A stretch of 64,000 nt of DNA from Sporosarcina ureae DSM 2281 (GCF_000425545.1 NZ_AUDQ01000002.1:62001-126000); one strand, 5' to 3'; counted from the stretch's first letter, positions 1-9,002 are shown. Program-made: numbers and translations. Notes: a model not told the origin generated them from the sequence alone.

Positions 1-545
1 TCGCAGAAGCCAATAGATTATTACTGGATCTGGCACTTGACGATAACCGATCCGTTCAAGAAACGTATCAACGGGCGTTTGACGGTTTGATTGGTCTGGA
101 AGTAGAGATAATAAATCCTTTAGATGAAACGCTTTCTGGAGTAGTGGTGATGGCGGCATTTGATTTTATCTTGTTAAGGCGAGACGATTATAAAATCATC
201 GTGCCATATGAACAGATTGAATCGGTCAAATCCTCGGGCTGCTATGCTGAACTAGTACCGGAGGCCAATTTACTGAATATCGGTCCACGTTTACGTAGGA
301 AGCTAACATTTCAGTTTGGAAAAGTCGTCGGCTCTTCTCCAGAGCTTATTCAGCTATTCTTCAAAATTCCGTTAGCGGTCTATCTGCTGTTGTTTGAAGA
401 GCAAACTATAAAAGTTCGAGTTGGACGGTCACTAATTGAAGGGGTACTAGTGGATGTGAATAAAGAGTCCATTGTACTGGAGTTGAATAAAGAAAAAAGT
501 ATCATCGCCATTGGAAATATTGGCCACATCGTGGTAGATAAATAA
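1..545 (+). CDS. Hypothetical protein with Sm-like repeats (5' end outside window)
   Basis: The reading frame is open from base 3, so the N-terminus lies upstream of the window; the TTG at 87 lies inside the frame and is probably not the start. Two similar stretches can be seen, one beginning LIGLEVEIINP and ending IIVPYEQIESV, the other beginning QTIKVRVGRSLIEGVLVDV and ending IGHIVV. Each has the strand-turn-strand look of a small beta-barrel of the Sm/Lsm or DUF2642 kind. The convergent neighbour carries one related stretch. A spore-coat or surface role is a guess; no enzyme motif is visible. It ends in a terminator shared with the neighbour. Confidence 0.6.
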   Translation, partial: AEANRLLLDLALDDNRSVQETYQRAFDGLIGLEVEIINPLDETLSGVVVMAAFDFILLRRDDYKIIVPYEQIESVKSSGCYAELVPEANLLNIGPRLRRKLTFQFGKVVGSSPELIQLFFKIPLAVYLLLFEEQTIKVRVGRSLIEGVLVDVNKESIVLELNKEKSIIAIGNIGHIVVDK

Positions 546-580
546 AAAATCAGTCCCTATAATTGGGGACTGATTTTTTA
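546..580. terminator. Bidirectional rho-independent terminator
   Basis: The stem AAAATCAGTCCC pairs with GGGGACTGATTTT, with an A-run before it and a T-run after it, so it can stop transcription of both convergent genes. Confidence 0.9.
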
Positions 581-588
581 TTACTATA

Positions 589-1023
589 CTACCTGCATGG
601 GTTCTTGGAATGGCAACATCCTAGGGTCTTGATTTGTGAAATCTTGTCGATTGGTAAAATCAAAGTATTACCGATTGGATGATCTACTTTCTTTCGTTTC
701 TTTCCTTTTTTATCAGCAGTACAACCACAGTCTGCGGGCAATTCGCCTGGTTTCCCGTTCACGAATATCTCGACAAAGTTAGAGCCGACAAAAGTAATAG
801 TACCCTTTACAATTTCTTCTTCCATTTGGAACTCCACCTCACAACAAACCATTTGGCGCAAACGGAAGTTAAGACCGTCTTGCAAACCGCCTAAACGGAC
901 CATGAAGCACGGATTACATAAGTCTTTTCTACAACGGGTACAGTATTTGGCACCACATTTTTTTTTGGGGCACTTCTGACAGTAATTGTGTTCTCCACAT
1001 TTACAATGATTTTCTTTTTTCAA
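589..1023 (-). CDS. Cysteine-rich protein with one Sm-like stretch, possible spore-coat protein
   Basis: The first 45 residues hold many Cys and His residues in CxC, CxxC and CPKKKC patterns, as in a zinc-binding region. A stretch follows (about residues 55-85, then LILPIDKISQIKTL near the end) that resembles the repeats of the convergent upstream protein. The C-terminus has another CCHSKNPC cluster, and a lysine-rich KKGKKRKK linker lies between. The start is taken as TTG at 1023, seven bases after GGGAGG; a GTG at 1032 would overlap that ribosome binding site. Cysteine-rich proteins of this kind often belong to the spore coat of Bacillales, but that role is inference. Confidence 0.6.
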   Translation of the reverse strand: MKKENHCKCGEHNYCQKCPKKKCGAKYCTRCRKDLCNPCFMVRLGGLQDGLNFRLRQMVCCEVEFQMEEEIVKGTITFVGSNFVEIFVNGKPGELPADCGCTADKKGKKRKKVDHPIGNTLILPIDKISQIKTLGCCHSKNPCR

Positions 1024-1250
1024 AGCATTCACCTCCCACCGCTCTTTGTAGTATATGAATATCTGATGCTTGGGAGATGATGTAACAACCTAATGAAGTT
1101 GTATTATCTAAAAATTGACTGATTAAAATATATAGTGGATGTATTTCGACTAACCAGCCACACACTTCCTTTTCAATTATAAGGCTAAGCGTACAAAAAG
1201 AGAGTCAAGTTCGCATGATATTTGTGTGGAGTAACAATGTTGGAGAAATT

Positions 1251-1289
1251 AAAAACCACTCTTTGAATCATCTAGATTCAGAGAGTGGT
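1251..1289 (-). terminator. Terminator of the ptsHI operon
   Basis: On the minus strand ACCACTCT-CTGAATC pairs with GATTCAAAGAGTGGT and is followed by a T-run (A-run at 1251-1255 on the plus strand). Confidence 0.85.
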
Positions 1290-1302
1290 CCATTACGTAG
1301 TA

Positions 1303-3018
1303 TTAGCTATCCAAACTCTTGATGAATTGCAATACTTCATCCGCGGTAGATAGGGAAAGAATATGATCTATCTGATTTTCTAAGGTGGCCTTAGATAGTT
1401 TCTGGATTTGTGAACGTGCACGAAGTATCGAGGATGCACTCATGGAAAACTCATCCAATCCCATCCCGAGTAGTATAGGAATTGCCGTTTCGTCACGAGC
1501 CATTTCTCCACACATTCCTACCATCTTACCTTCTTTATGAGCTGCATCGATAATCATTTTTATAAAGCGTAAAATAGATGGATTATATGGCTGGTAGAGG
1601 TACGAAACGTGTTCATTCATCCGATCAGCAGCCATCGTATATTGAATTAAATCATTTGAACCAATTGAGAAGAAATCTACTTCCTTTGCAAATATGTCAG
1701 CCAATATAGCTACAGCTGGCGTTTCAACCATAATTCCGAGTTGAATCGTCTCGTTCACGTCAATTTTTTCACTGATGAGTTGTTGCTTTACATCTAAGAA
1801 TATTTCTTTTGCTTGCCTGAATTCATCAATCGTTGTGATCATCGGAAACATGATCCGCAAGTTTCCATATATACTGGCACGCAATAAAGCGCGTAACTGT
1901 GTTCTGAACATCTCTTCGTGATCGAGACATAGACGGATAGCACGTAGCCCTAAGAATGGATTGGCTTCATGCGGAAGCTGTAAGTAAGGTAATTCTTTGT
2001 CACCACCAATGTCTAGAGTCCGGACAATGGTAGCTTTTCCATTCATTTGTTCTAGCACGCTTTTATAGGCTTCGAACTGTTCATCTTCGGTTGGGAATTG
2101 TTCTTTTCCCATGTAAAGAAACTCCGTGCGGAATAAACCAATCGCTTCTCCACCATTTTTTAAGACACTTTCAACATCGTCGGGTGTCCCAATATTTCCT
2201 GATAATTCAACGCGATGACTATCAAGCGTAATGGCGGGCTCATTCGCAAGTAATTGCCATTCTGCCTTTTGTTTAGCAAATGCATGCTGTTTTTCTTGAT
2301 AAGCGACTAATGTTTCTGCGTCAGGGTTCACAATAACTCTCCCAGCTTCCCCGTCTACAATAATGATTTCGCCGTTTTGAATCGTAGCCATTGCAGTTTT
2401 ACTTCCAACAACAGCTGGAATTTCTAGTGTTCTCGCTAAAATAGCAGAGTGAGAAGTAGGACCCCCAATATCCGTCACGAAACCTTTAATTAGTTCAGGA
2501 TTCAGTTGAACAGTGTGAGAAGGCGTCAAGTCTTCCGCAATGATAACGACCTCTTGTGTAATAGCTTTGGGTGATTGAATGCTGACTCCGAGCAAATGGG
2601 AAAGGATTCGTTTCGTCACATCCCGAATATCAGCAGCGCGTTCTCTCATATATGGATCATCCATCGCTTCGAACATTGAAACGTATAAGTTTGCTGCCTC
2701 TTGTACTGCATACTCGGCGTTTACGTGTTGCGTCTGAATGGTATCTGTAATAGCGGCGCTTAAATCTGGATCGTCGAGAACAAGTAAATGTGCACTGAAA
2801 ATAGCTGCTTCCTGTTCACTGAACTTTTCCTGTGTCTGTCTCTGAATAGTCGTCAATTCTGATCGGGAATGAGAGAGTGCGCTTTGCAGACGATCTATCT
2901 CTGCTGACAAGTCTGAAATGGATTCCTTCAGTACAGTCAACTCAGCATTTTCTAGACGAAAGGCTTTGGCGATAGAGATACCATTGGAGGCTGGTATGCC
3001 CTGAAGGATCTTTTCCAT
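1303..3018 (-). CDS. ptsI: Phosphoenolpyruvate-protein phosphotransferase (PTS enzyme I)
   Basis: Enzyme I takes phosphate from phosphoenolpyruvate and passes it to HPr, the first step of every PTS sugar uptake route; it is cytoplasmic. The 571-residue length is normal. The phosphorylated His is about residue 190 in [12 protein letters not shown], the PEP-binding barrel carries [10 protein letters not shown] and the C-terminal domain carries the reactive MVGMCGEMA segment. It overlaps ptsH by one base (TAATG), so the two are translationally coupled. The operon runs away from the fru operon, and a terminator follows. Confidence 0.97.
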   Translation of the reverse strand: MEKILQGIPASNGISIAKAFRLENAELTVLKESISDLSAEIDRLQSALSHSRSELTTIQRQTQEKFSEQEAAIFSAHLLVLDDPDLSAAITDTIQTQHVNAEYAVQEAANLYVSMFEAMDDPYMRERAADIRDVTKRILSHLLGVSIQSPKAITQEVVIIAEDLTPSHTVQLNPELIKGFVTDIGGPTSHSAILARTLEIPAVVGSKTAMATIQNGEIIIVDGEAGRVIVNPDAETLVAYQEKQHAFAKQKAEWQLLANEPAITLDSHRVELSGNIGTPDDVESVLKNGGEAIGLFRTEFLYMGKEQFPTEDEQFEAYKSVLEQMNGKATIVRTLDIGGDKELPYLQLPHEANPFLGLRAIRLCLDHEEMFRTQLRALLRASIYGNLRIMFPMITTIDEFRQAKEIFLDVKQQLISEKIDVNETIQLGIMVETPAVAILADIFAKEVDFFSIGSNDLIQYTMAADRMNEHVSYLYQPYNPSILRFIKMIIDAAHKEGKMVGMCGEMARDETAIPILLGMGLDEFSMSASSILRARSQIQKLSKATLENQIDHILSLSTADEVLQFIKSLDS

Positions 3019-3284
3019 TAGTCTTGTGCGCCTTCAGATCGTAATAATTCCTCCAGCTTATTCATCGCTTCTCCTTCATCCTCACCATCCGCAATCACCG
3101 TGATTGTAGATCCTGCAGCGACACCAAGTGACATCACACCAAGAATAGATTTTAGGTTTACTTTCTTTTCTTTATACTCAAGTGAAAGTTCTGATTTGAA
3201 AGGAGTGGCGGCAGCGACCAATTGGGAAGCTGGACGTGCGTGAAGACCTTCACCATTGCTAAATACGAATTGTTTTTTTATCAT
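3018..3284 (-). CDS. ptsH: Phosphocarrier protein HPr
   Basis: HPr relays phosphate from enzyme I to the sugar-specific EIIA domains. In Firmicutes its Ser46-phosphorylated form is the co-repressor of CcpA. The 88-residue protein has both sites: His15 in [10 protein letters not shown] and Ser46 in [12 protein letters not shown]. The ribosome binding site is AGGAGG. It is first in the ptsHI pair and diverges from fruR, so the intergenic region may coordinate general PTS and fructose genes. Confidence 0.97.
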   Translation of the reverse strand: MIKKQFVFSNGEGLHARPASQLVAAATPFKSELSLEYKEKKVNLKSILGVMSLGVAAGSTITVIADGEDEGEAMNKLEELLRSEGAQD

Positions 3285-3309
3285 TACGAAAACCTCCTGT
3301 AGTTTGCTT

Positions 3310-3364
3310 TGAATGTTTTTGACTGCTTATGAATGATTATGATAGATTTTATTGAATAATTCAA
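3310..3364. promoter_or_regulatory. Candidate FruR operator region between ptsH and fruR
   Basis: TGAATG occurs at 3310 and 3330 and TGAATA at 3353, spaced about two helical turns apart. The last copy is half of the palindrome TTGAATAATTCAA at 3352-3364. Repeated short half-sites are usual for DeoR-type sugar repressors such as FruR, and here they overlap the ptsH promoter. The assignment to FruR is inference from position. Confidence 0.4.
3336..3364 (-). promoter_or_regulatory. Predicted sigma-A promoter of ptsHI
   Basis: Read on the minus strand, TTGAAT (3364-3359) and CATAAT (3341-3336) are 17 bases apart. The -35 box lies inside a perfect 13-base palindrome (see the operator entry). Confidence 0.65.
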
Positions 3365-3401
3365 GTAATATGGTGTTATTGATAGAAAAGGTGGGGGGCA
3401 C

Positions 3402-4154
3402 ATGCTGACAAATGAACGATTTGAATTAATTTTGAATAAATTAGCTACTCATAAAACAGTGAAGATTACAGAATTAATAGAAGCAACCGATGCATCTGAA
3501 TCTACCATCCGACGAGATTTAACTGAACTTGAAACGCTCAATAAACTTCAACGTATTCACGGCGGAGCCACGTTACCAGATCGAGACATGCAAGAACTAA
3601 GCATTTCAGCCAAGTCGGAAAAACATTTTTCAGAAAAGGTAAAAGTTGCTTCCTTGGCAGCAAGTATAGTCAAAGAAGGGGATTTCATCTATCTAGATGC
3701 GGGTACTACTACGTTTCAAATGATACCTTTTCTAAAAGACCGTAATATAACGGTTGTAACAAATGGGCTGACTCATGTTGAATCATTAACTGAGCAAGGC
3801 ATTTCCTCTTATTTAATAGGAGGTTATGTCAAAGCTACAACAGGTGCACTTGTAGGACAACAAGCTAGGAACTCATTGAAACAATATCATTTCAATAAAT
3901 GTTTTTTAGGTACGAATGGAGTGGACCCTGTTCATGGGTATACGACTCCAGACCCTGATGAGGCAACTGTCAAAAGTTTGGCAGCAGAGCAATCCAGAAC
4001 TACTTATATAGTGGCGGATCATTCCAAAGTGAAAAAAAGTAGTTTTATTAAATTTTTATCTATAGAAGAGGCAGTCTTGCTGATTGATGAATTGCCAGAC
4101 GACATTCTATATGAACTGGAAGAAAAAACGTTAGTAAAGGTGGTGCAGAAATGA
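3402..4154 (+). CDS. fruR: DeoR-family transcriptional regulator of the fructose operon
   Basis: The N-terminal 55 residues form a DeoR winged helix-turn-helix (TDASESTIRRDLTELE followed by IHGGA). The rest is a DeoR C-terminal sensor domain with the DAGTTT and TNG motifs that binds a sugar phosphate, for fructose repressors usually fructose 1-phosphate. The 250-residue length is normal. It is first in fruR-fruK-fruA and overlaps fruK by four bases (ATGA). It probably represses its own operon and perhaps the divergent ptsHI. The ribosome binding site is GGTGGGGGG. Confidence 0.92.
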   Translation: MLTNERFELILNKLATHKTVKITELIEATDASESTIRRDLTELETLNKLQRIHGGATLPDRDMQELSISAKSEKHFSEKVKVASLAASIVKEGDFIYLDAGTTTFQMIPFLKDRNITVVTNGLTHVESLTEQGISSYLIGGYVKATTGALVGQQARNSLKQYHFNKCFLGTNGVDPVHGYTTPDPDEATVKSLAAEQSRTTYIVADHSKVKKSSFIKFLSIEEAVLLIDELPDDILYELEEKTLVKVVQK

Positions 4155-5065
4155 TCTTCACATGTACATTCATGCCGACAGTAGACTATACCGCGTATTT
4201 ATCCAATTTTGAGCGTGGAGAACTGAATCGTACAAATGAAGTGTATTATTATCCAGGCGGAAAAGGTATTAACGTATCACGGGTAGTTCACAGACTAGGT
4301 GCAGAAACAGTGGCATGCGGTTTCATTGGTGGTTTCACAGGAGACTATATTGAGGACTTTTTGCAAAAAGAAGGAATAAAAACCGATTTTATTCGCACGA
4401 CAGATATTACTCGAATCAATGTGAAAATTAAATCGACTGAAGAAACGGAATTAAATGGGCCTGGTCCAATTTTAAATGAAAAGAATTTTCAGAGGCTTCT
4501 TGAACGAATCAGTCGACTAACAGAAGACGACTGGTTAGTGATCGCAGGTAGAATTCCAGCCTCTTTACCTTCGTCGTTCGTATCCGAGCTTGCTACACTT
4601 TGTGAAAAAAATAAAGTGAGGCTCGTAGTGGATACATCAGGACCTGCATTGAAACAGATTATGGAAATAACTAAGCCATTCTTGATCAAGCCGAATGAAC
4701 AGGAACTTGGAGAATTGGTTGGCAAGACCATTCATAGTAAACAAGAGGCAGTTGGCTATGCCAAAAAATTAGTAGGTGAAGGTATTCAACATGTAGTGAT
4801 ATCGATGGGTAAGGAAGGGGCACTCTATGTATCAGCTACAGAAACATTGGCAGCTACTGCGCCGAAGGGTAAGCTCGTCAATTCAGTAGGTGCGGGGGAT
4901 TCACTAGTATCAGGTTTTATCGCATCCTACTCTATAGATGGGCATGCAGAAAATGCTTTCAGATATGGAGTTGCTAGCGGAAGTGCTACCGCTTTCCAGT
5001 CCGATTTATGTAAAAAGGAAGATGTTGAGTCATTATTGAGTCAAGTGATCATTACGAAACTATAG
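4151..5065 (+). CDS. fruK: 1-phosphofructokinase
   Basis: This PfkB/ribokinase-family enzyme converts fructose 1-phosphate and ATP to fructose 1,6-bisphosphate, sending PTS-imported fructose into glycolysis. The N-terminal sugar-binding signature YYPGGKGINVSR (about residues 34-44) and the C-terminal ATP/anion-hole signature SVGAGDSLVSGF (about 245-256, catalytic Asp in GAGD) are intact. The length of 304 is typical. It sits between the regulator and the fructose EII, coupled to fruR by an ATGA overlap and 16 bases ahead of fruA. Confidence 0.95.
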   Translation: MIFTCTFMPTVDYTAYLSNFERGELNRTNEVYYYPGGKGINVSRVVHRLGAETVACGFIGGFTGDYIEDFLQKEGIKTDFIRTTDITRINVKIKSTEETELNGPGPILNEKNFQRLLERISRLTEDDWLVIAGRIPASLPSSFVSELATLCEKNKVRLVVDTSGPALKQIMEITKPFLIKPNEQELGELVGKTIHSKQEAVGYAKKLVGEGIQHVVISMGKEGALYVSATETLAATAPKGKLVNSVGAGDSLVSGFIASYSIDGHAENAFRYGVASGSATAFQSDLCKKEDVESLLSQVIITKL

Positions 5066-5081
5066 GAAGAGGTGCTATTCT

Positions 5082-6989
5082 ATGAAAATCACACAATTAT
5101 TGACAGAGGACACAATCAATCTTCATTTGCAGTCTAGGTCGAAGGATGCGGTCTTATCTGAACTGGTTCAGCAGTTACATGATGCAGGGAAATTACGTGA
5201 CAAAGAACAATTCACCAATGATATTCTGAATCGGGAAAGTCAAAGTACGACGGGTATTGGTGAAGGAATCGCTATTCCACACGCGAAGTCAGCTGCTGTT
5301 CAGACGCCTGCTATCGCGTTTGGGCGTTCTATTGAAGGTATAGACTTTGACTCGCTTGACAGCCAACCGGCACATTTGTTTTTCATGATTGCAGCAAGCG
5401 AAGGAGCCAACGACGACCATTTAGATGCACTGTCTAGACTTGCGAAATTTTTGATGGATACTTCATTTCGTGAAAAAATCTTGTCAGCACAATCAGCAGC
5501 GGACGTATTGCAAGCAGTCAATGATAAAGAGTCGGAATTGGATGATGAAGTAACAGAAGAAGTACAAGCACCTAAAGAAGAGAAATCAACTGTACGTTTG
5601 CTAGCGGTTACGGCTTGTCCGACTGGTATTGCGCATACGTATATGGCTGCAGAAAAATTGAATGAGAGAGCAAAAGAACGTGGCCTTTCATTGAAAGTAG
5701 AAACGAACGGTTCATCCGGTGTGAAGAATAGATTAACAGATGCAGAAATTGCAGAAGCTGATGCCATAATTGTGGCAGCTGATACGAAAGTGGAGATGGC
5801 TCGATTCGCTGGAAAACATGTGATCCAGACGAAAGTCGGAGATGCTATCTATGAAACGGATGCATTACTGGATAGGGCAATTGAAAAAGATGCACCAATT
5901 TATCAGCTGGAAAAAGGTCAGGAAGATACTTCATCGAGTGAAAAGAAGAGTGGTTTTTATAAGCATTTGATGAACGGCGTATCAAATATGCTACCATTCG
6001 TTGTCGGTGGAGGGATTTTGATAGCGCTCTCTTTCTTCTGGGGAATCGAATCGTCTAATCCAGACAGTCCTGAATATAATGCCTTTGCAGCTATGCTTAA
6101 CACTATAGGCGGCGGAAAAGCATTCTTCCTCATGGTTCCTGTGTTGGCTGGCTTCATAGCTTCAAGCATAGCTGATCGACCTGGTTTTGCTCCCGGTATG
6201 ATAGGGGGTCTGATTGCCATCACGGTTTCAGGTGTAGATGAAGTGGGTGGCGGTTCAGGGTTTTTAGGCGGTCTTATTGCAGGGTTTTTAGCAGGGTATA
6301 TCACTTTACTTGTTAAGAAATTATTTGCTCGTTTACCTAATTCATTAGAAGGCTTAAAACCCGTGCTGTTTTATCCGGTTTTCAGTATTGCAGCGACAGG
6401 AATAATTATGTTGCTTATCAATCCACAATTGGCCAAGCTATACACTGGATTTTCCGCTTTCCTTGAAGGGATGGGCGGTACGAATCAAATTTTAGTTGGT
6501 TTAGTTATTGGTGGAATGATGGCTGTGGATATGGGTGGACCGGTCAATAAAGCGGCATACACATTCGGTATTGCCATGCTAGATGCACAGAATTTCCAAT
6601 TTATCGCAGCAGTAATGGCAGGTGGGATGGTACCACCGCTTGGTATGGCGATCGCGACAACGTTATTTAAAAATCGTTATACAAAGACAGAGCGTGAAGC
6701 AGGGAAAACGGCGTATGTGCTCGGTGCCTGCTTCATAACGGAAGGTGTTATTCCGTTTGCAGCAGCTGATCCATTGCGTGTCATTCCGGCTTCCGTAATA
6801 GGGGCAGCGACAGCAGGTGCACTAACGATGGCATTTGATATCGCCTTACGCGCACCACACGGAGGAATCTTCGTCATGGGACTCGTTGAAGGTGGAATCA
6901 GTAAAATTCTACTGTATGCACTTGCAATAATTATTGGTTCTGTTATTACAGGCTTAATTGCCGGCATGTTGCGTAAGAAGCCTGCTTGA
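5082..6989 (+). CDS. fruA: PTS fructose transporter EIIABC
   Basis: A single 635-residue chain imports fructose and phosphorylates it at C1. The EIIA domain (about 1-145) has the phospho-His67 in GIAIPHAK. The EIIB domain (about 170-270) has the phospho-Cys179 in TACPTGIAHTYMAAE. The C-terminal EIIC domain (about 285-630) is hydrophobic, with several membrane segments and the substrate-site region PHGGIFVMG. Length and domain order match B. subtilis FruA. A strong terminator closes the operon. Confidence 0.96.
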   Translation: MKITQLLTEDTINLHLQSRSKDAVLSELVQQLHDAGKLRDKEQFTNDILNRESQSTTGIGEGIAIPHAKSAAVQTPAIAFGRSIEGIDFDSLDSQPAHLFFMIAASEGANDDHLDALSRLAKFLMDTSFREKILSAQSAADVLQAVNDKESELDDEVTEEVQAPKEEKSTVRLLAVTACPTGIAHTYMAAEKLNERAKERGLSLKVETNGSSGVKNRLTDAEIAEADAIIVAADTKVEMARFAGKHVIQTKVGDAIYETDALLDRAIEKDAPIYQLEKGQEDTSSSEKKSGFYKHLMNGVSNMLPFVVGGGILIALSFFWGIESSNPDSPEYNAFAAMLNTIGGGKAFFLMVPVLAGFIASSIADRPGFAPGMIGGLIAITVSGVDEVGGGSGFLGGLIAGFLAGYITLLVKKLFARLPNSLEGLKPVLFYPVFSIAATGIIMLLINPQLAKLYTGFSAFLEGMGGTNQILVGLVIGGMMAVDMGGPVNKAAYTFGIAMLDAQNFQFIAAVMAGGMVPPLGMAIATTLFKNRYTKTEREAGKTAYVLGACFITEGVIPFAAADPLRVIPASVIGAATAGALTMAFDIALRAPHGGIFVMGLVEGGISKILLYALAIIIGSVITGLIAGMLRKKPA

Positions 6990-7011
6990 TCAAAATTTGT
7001 ATATCTATTAT

Positions 7012-7059
7012 AAGCTGTCCATGTAAAGTCATCAGTTGACATAACATGGCCAGCTTTTT
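7012..7059 (+). terminator. Terminator of the fru operon
   Basis: AAGCTGTCCATGT pairs with ACATGGCCAGCTT across a loop of about 19 bases, followed by TTTT. Confidence 0.85.
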
Positions 7060-7211
7060 ACTTTTTCTATCCAATTTTATAGCAACATGGTAAACTATTC
7101 AGACTGTATACATTCGCATGAACTAGAATACCCTTACTAGTACAAAGTATGAAAGATTTTCTAAGTGTATTGTGATGTGAGGAAAACTATATAGAAAAGG
7201 GGAATAATTGA

Positions 7212-7589
7212 ATGGGATTATTTGATGCGCTTTTAGGAAATGCTTCCGTCGTAAACAACGATGAAGTGAGGAAAGAACTAGACTTGATCTTGGCAGAAGG
7301 CGAAGAAGTGGAAGCCGCGTTTAAGCTAGTGCGAGATTTAATCGTATTCACGAAAACACGATTAATACTCGTAGACAAGCAAGGTATCACAGGAAAGAAA
7401 GTGGAATACCATTCCGTCCCATTCAAAAGTATCTCTCATTATAGTGTAGAAACTGCAGGTACATTTGATGTGGATGCGGAATTGAAAATTTGGATATCAA
7501 GCTCACTGACTCCGCATATTGAAAAACAGTTTAGAAAAGATAAAGCTATTTATGATATTCAGAAAATATTAGCTACGGTTTGTGTTTAA
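7212..7589 (+). CDS. Bacterial PH-domain protein
   Basis: The 125-residue protein is compatible with the bacterial pleckstrin-homology domain (bPH_1, YvbH type): a short N-terminal helix, then the alternating strands KLVRDLIVFTKTRLILVDKQ, KKVEYHSVPFKSISHYSVE and DAELKIWISS, and a final helix. No signal peptide or membrane segment is present, so it should be cytoplasmic. Proteins of this group form ring-shaped oligomers, but their role is not known. It stands alone, with AAAAGGGG as ribosome binding site, and converges on a small minus-strand gene across a perfect inverted repeat. Confidence 0.8.
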   Translation: MGLFDALLGNASVVNNDEVRKELDLILAEGEEVEAAFKLVRDLIVFTKTRLILVDKQGITGKKVEYHSVPFKSISHYSVETAGTFDVDAELKIWISSSLTPHIEKQFRKDKAIYDIQKILATVCV

Positions 7590-7606
7590 TGTACATCGTA
7601 TTTAAA

Positions 7607-7641
7607 GAAGTGGTACTTTCTGTAATAGAAAGTACCACTTC
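7607..7641. terminator. Perfect inverted repeat acting as convergent terminator
   Basis: GAAGTGGTACTTTCT and its exact complement are separated by five bases. It lies between the stops of two convergent genes. The T-runs are weak, so termination efficiency is uncertain. Confidence 0.7.
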
Positions 7642-7645
7642 ACCA

Positions 7646-7771
7646 TTATTTCGTTTTAGGTGAATTAACATTTTCATACGCAACGAGCGTTACACCTAAT
7701 TTATCTTCTAAGCGATTCAGTGCATGTAAATCTTCGGTACTTAATTGTGCAATCGACGTATCTTTTGTCAT
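7646..7771 (-). CDS. Small conserved-looking protein, 41 residues
   Basis: The short frame reads MTKDTSIAQLSTEDLHALNR and continues with LEDKLGVTLVAYE before a polar tail. It starts at ATG 7771, eight or nine bases after AAAGGAAG on the minus strand, and ends just before the inverted-repeat terminator. The sequence is mostly one amphipathic helix, with no Cys and no signal peptide. The pattern LEDKLGVTLVAYE resembles small uncharacterised Bacillales proteins, but I cannot name a function. The ribosome binding site and terminator support it as a real gene. Confidence 0.6.
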   Translation of the reverse strand: MTKDTSIAQLSTEDLHALNRLEDKLGVTLVAYENVNSPKTK

Positions 7772-7854
7772 ATACATAACTTCCTTTCACTGTTTAAGTA
7801 TAAGGTGGCTGAATCGTACTAAATTATACATACAATTGATAAGGAGGCCACGCT

Positions 7855-8373
7855 ATGTCTGATCCAACTGTATTCGAAAACTTAAAAGTCGCATTTGAAA
7901 ACCATATATATGATTTGGATAATCTGGAACAAACAGTTCATATTTTACATCGCAAAGATCAACTAGATTTAGCCGTGATGGCAAGAGAATTCACCATTCG
8001 TTTTACCAGAGTCGGCTTTCCGTCTGTCATTGTCGATCTTAAATTACATTCATCCCTTAAGGAACTGGCGGATGAAATACTTGAAATCCAAGACATGGAT
8101 CCGGGCTGTACGCTTACATTACTAGTCCGCACATTTATTCAAGATGTAGAAAAAGAATGTGAAGAAATTGCGAGTATTCTCCGTACTGTATGGGAAAACG
8201 ATATTAGTTATACACAAACACTTAGCTTCCGTCATGAACAAACAGAACCAGGGTTCATGAATAGGATCAACATTCATTTTAAACCAAAATTAACTGAAGA
8301 ACATATGGGAGAAATCGGCGCATTCTTAAAAAGTGTACTGGATATGATGGAGCAAATTGGAGAAGTGTCATAA
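7855..8373 (+). CDS. Hypothetical cytoplasmic protein
   Basis: I do not recognise this 172-residue protein. It is acidic and mixed alpha/beta, has no signal peptide, membrane segment or metal-site pattern, and has two helical stretches (about 3-45 and 150-170) flanking a central region with hydrophobic strands. ATG at 7855 follows AAGGAGG, so the start is clear. It stands alone between the small minus-strand gene and its own terminator. Codon use is like that of its neighbours. Confidence 0.75.
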   Translation: MSDPTVFENLKVAFENHIYDLDNLEQTVHILHRKDQLDLAVMAREFTIRFTRVGFPSVIVDLKLHSSLKELADEILEIQDMDPGCTLTLLVRTFIQDVEKECEEIASILRTVWENDISYTQTLSFRHEQTEPGFMNRINIHFKPKLTEEHMGEIGAFLKSVLDMMEQIGEVS

Positions 8374-8381
8374 TGAAAGAA

Positions 8382-8410
8382 AAAACGCTTCCTTTGACGG
8401 AGCGTTTTTC
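8382..8410. terminator. Rho-independent terminator
   Basis: AAAACGCTTCC pairs with GGAGCGTTTTT. Flanking A-rich and T-rich sequence allows use in both directions. Confidence 0.85.
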
Positions 8411-8418
8411 AAATACTA

Positions 8419-8619
8419 CTATAATACTGTTTGTGTAAAAGCCCAAATATAGTCTAAACCATCTTCAGATGGACGACTTGGATCACCGATCGATAGCACG
8501 CCTATTCCTGGATCTTCCACGTTTGATAAGGACCGATAAGGGATAAATTGATCATGCGTACAAAAACGGCAAATAAGTGGATGTTTTAAAATCGTTATAC
8601 AGCTTCTAACGCTTTCAAG
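8419..8619 (-). pseudogene. Coding remnant without a start codon
   Basis: Between stops at 8620 and 8419 the minus strand has 66 open codons with protein-like content: HPLICRFCTHDQFIPYRSL, then SIGDPSRPSEDGLDYIWAFT. A CxxC pair is visible. No ATG, GTG or TTG occurs in frame and there is no ribosome binding site, so it looks like the 3' end of a decayed gene. I cannot assign a family. Confidence 0.45.
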
Positions 8620-8647
8620 CTATTTTACCCAGCATTCAACACCTACC

Positions 8648-8965
8648 TTATTTTTTAAAACGATTACCTGTATTGACATAGATTAAGGTAAATACTAGTA
8701 CTACTATGAAAAGTGCTAATCCTACAATAAAGTATACATCTTCCTCTAACAGCTCACTCACAGCGAACAAGCCGACACAAAAACTTAAAGCGAACATGAT
8801 TTTCGCCATGAACTTGCATAACGCACGTTCATTAATGCGCATCTTTTTTTCGATTGGCATCGTATTATAGCCTGACAGCAAGGACGCTCCTTTACCTTGC
8901 CAAAGTGCTATACCATATACAATGAATGCAATCATGATAACAATATCAAGAAGTAGGCCGGTCAT
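8648..8965 (-). CDS. DUF3784 membrane protein
   Basis: The 105-residue protein has three hydrophobic segments (about 4-22, 53-70 and 77-96). Between the first and second lies GKGASLLSGYNTMPIEKK followed by INERALCKFM, which matches the DUF3784 family pattern of a glycine-rich start, YNTM and a RALCKFM-like helix. Function is unknown; these are small integral membrane proteins common in Firmicutes. It starts at ATG 8965 after GAGG and is a single gene. The terminator just beyond its start belongs to pbuE upstream. Confidence 0.8.
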   Translation of the reverse strand: MTGLLLDIVIMIAFIVYGIALWQGKGASLLSGYNTMPIEKKMRINERALCKFMAKIMFALSFCVGLFAVSELLEEDVYFIVGLALFIVVLVFTLIYVNTGNRFKK

Positions 8966-9002
8966 AGTGATTCCTCATTTCATGACAAAGAATGGGCATC
9001 CA

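Noticed and set aside
679-894. Plus-strand frame opposite the cysteine-rich gene
   Set aside because: It is the complement of a well-supported gene and has no ribosome binding site.
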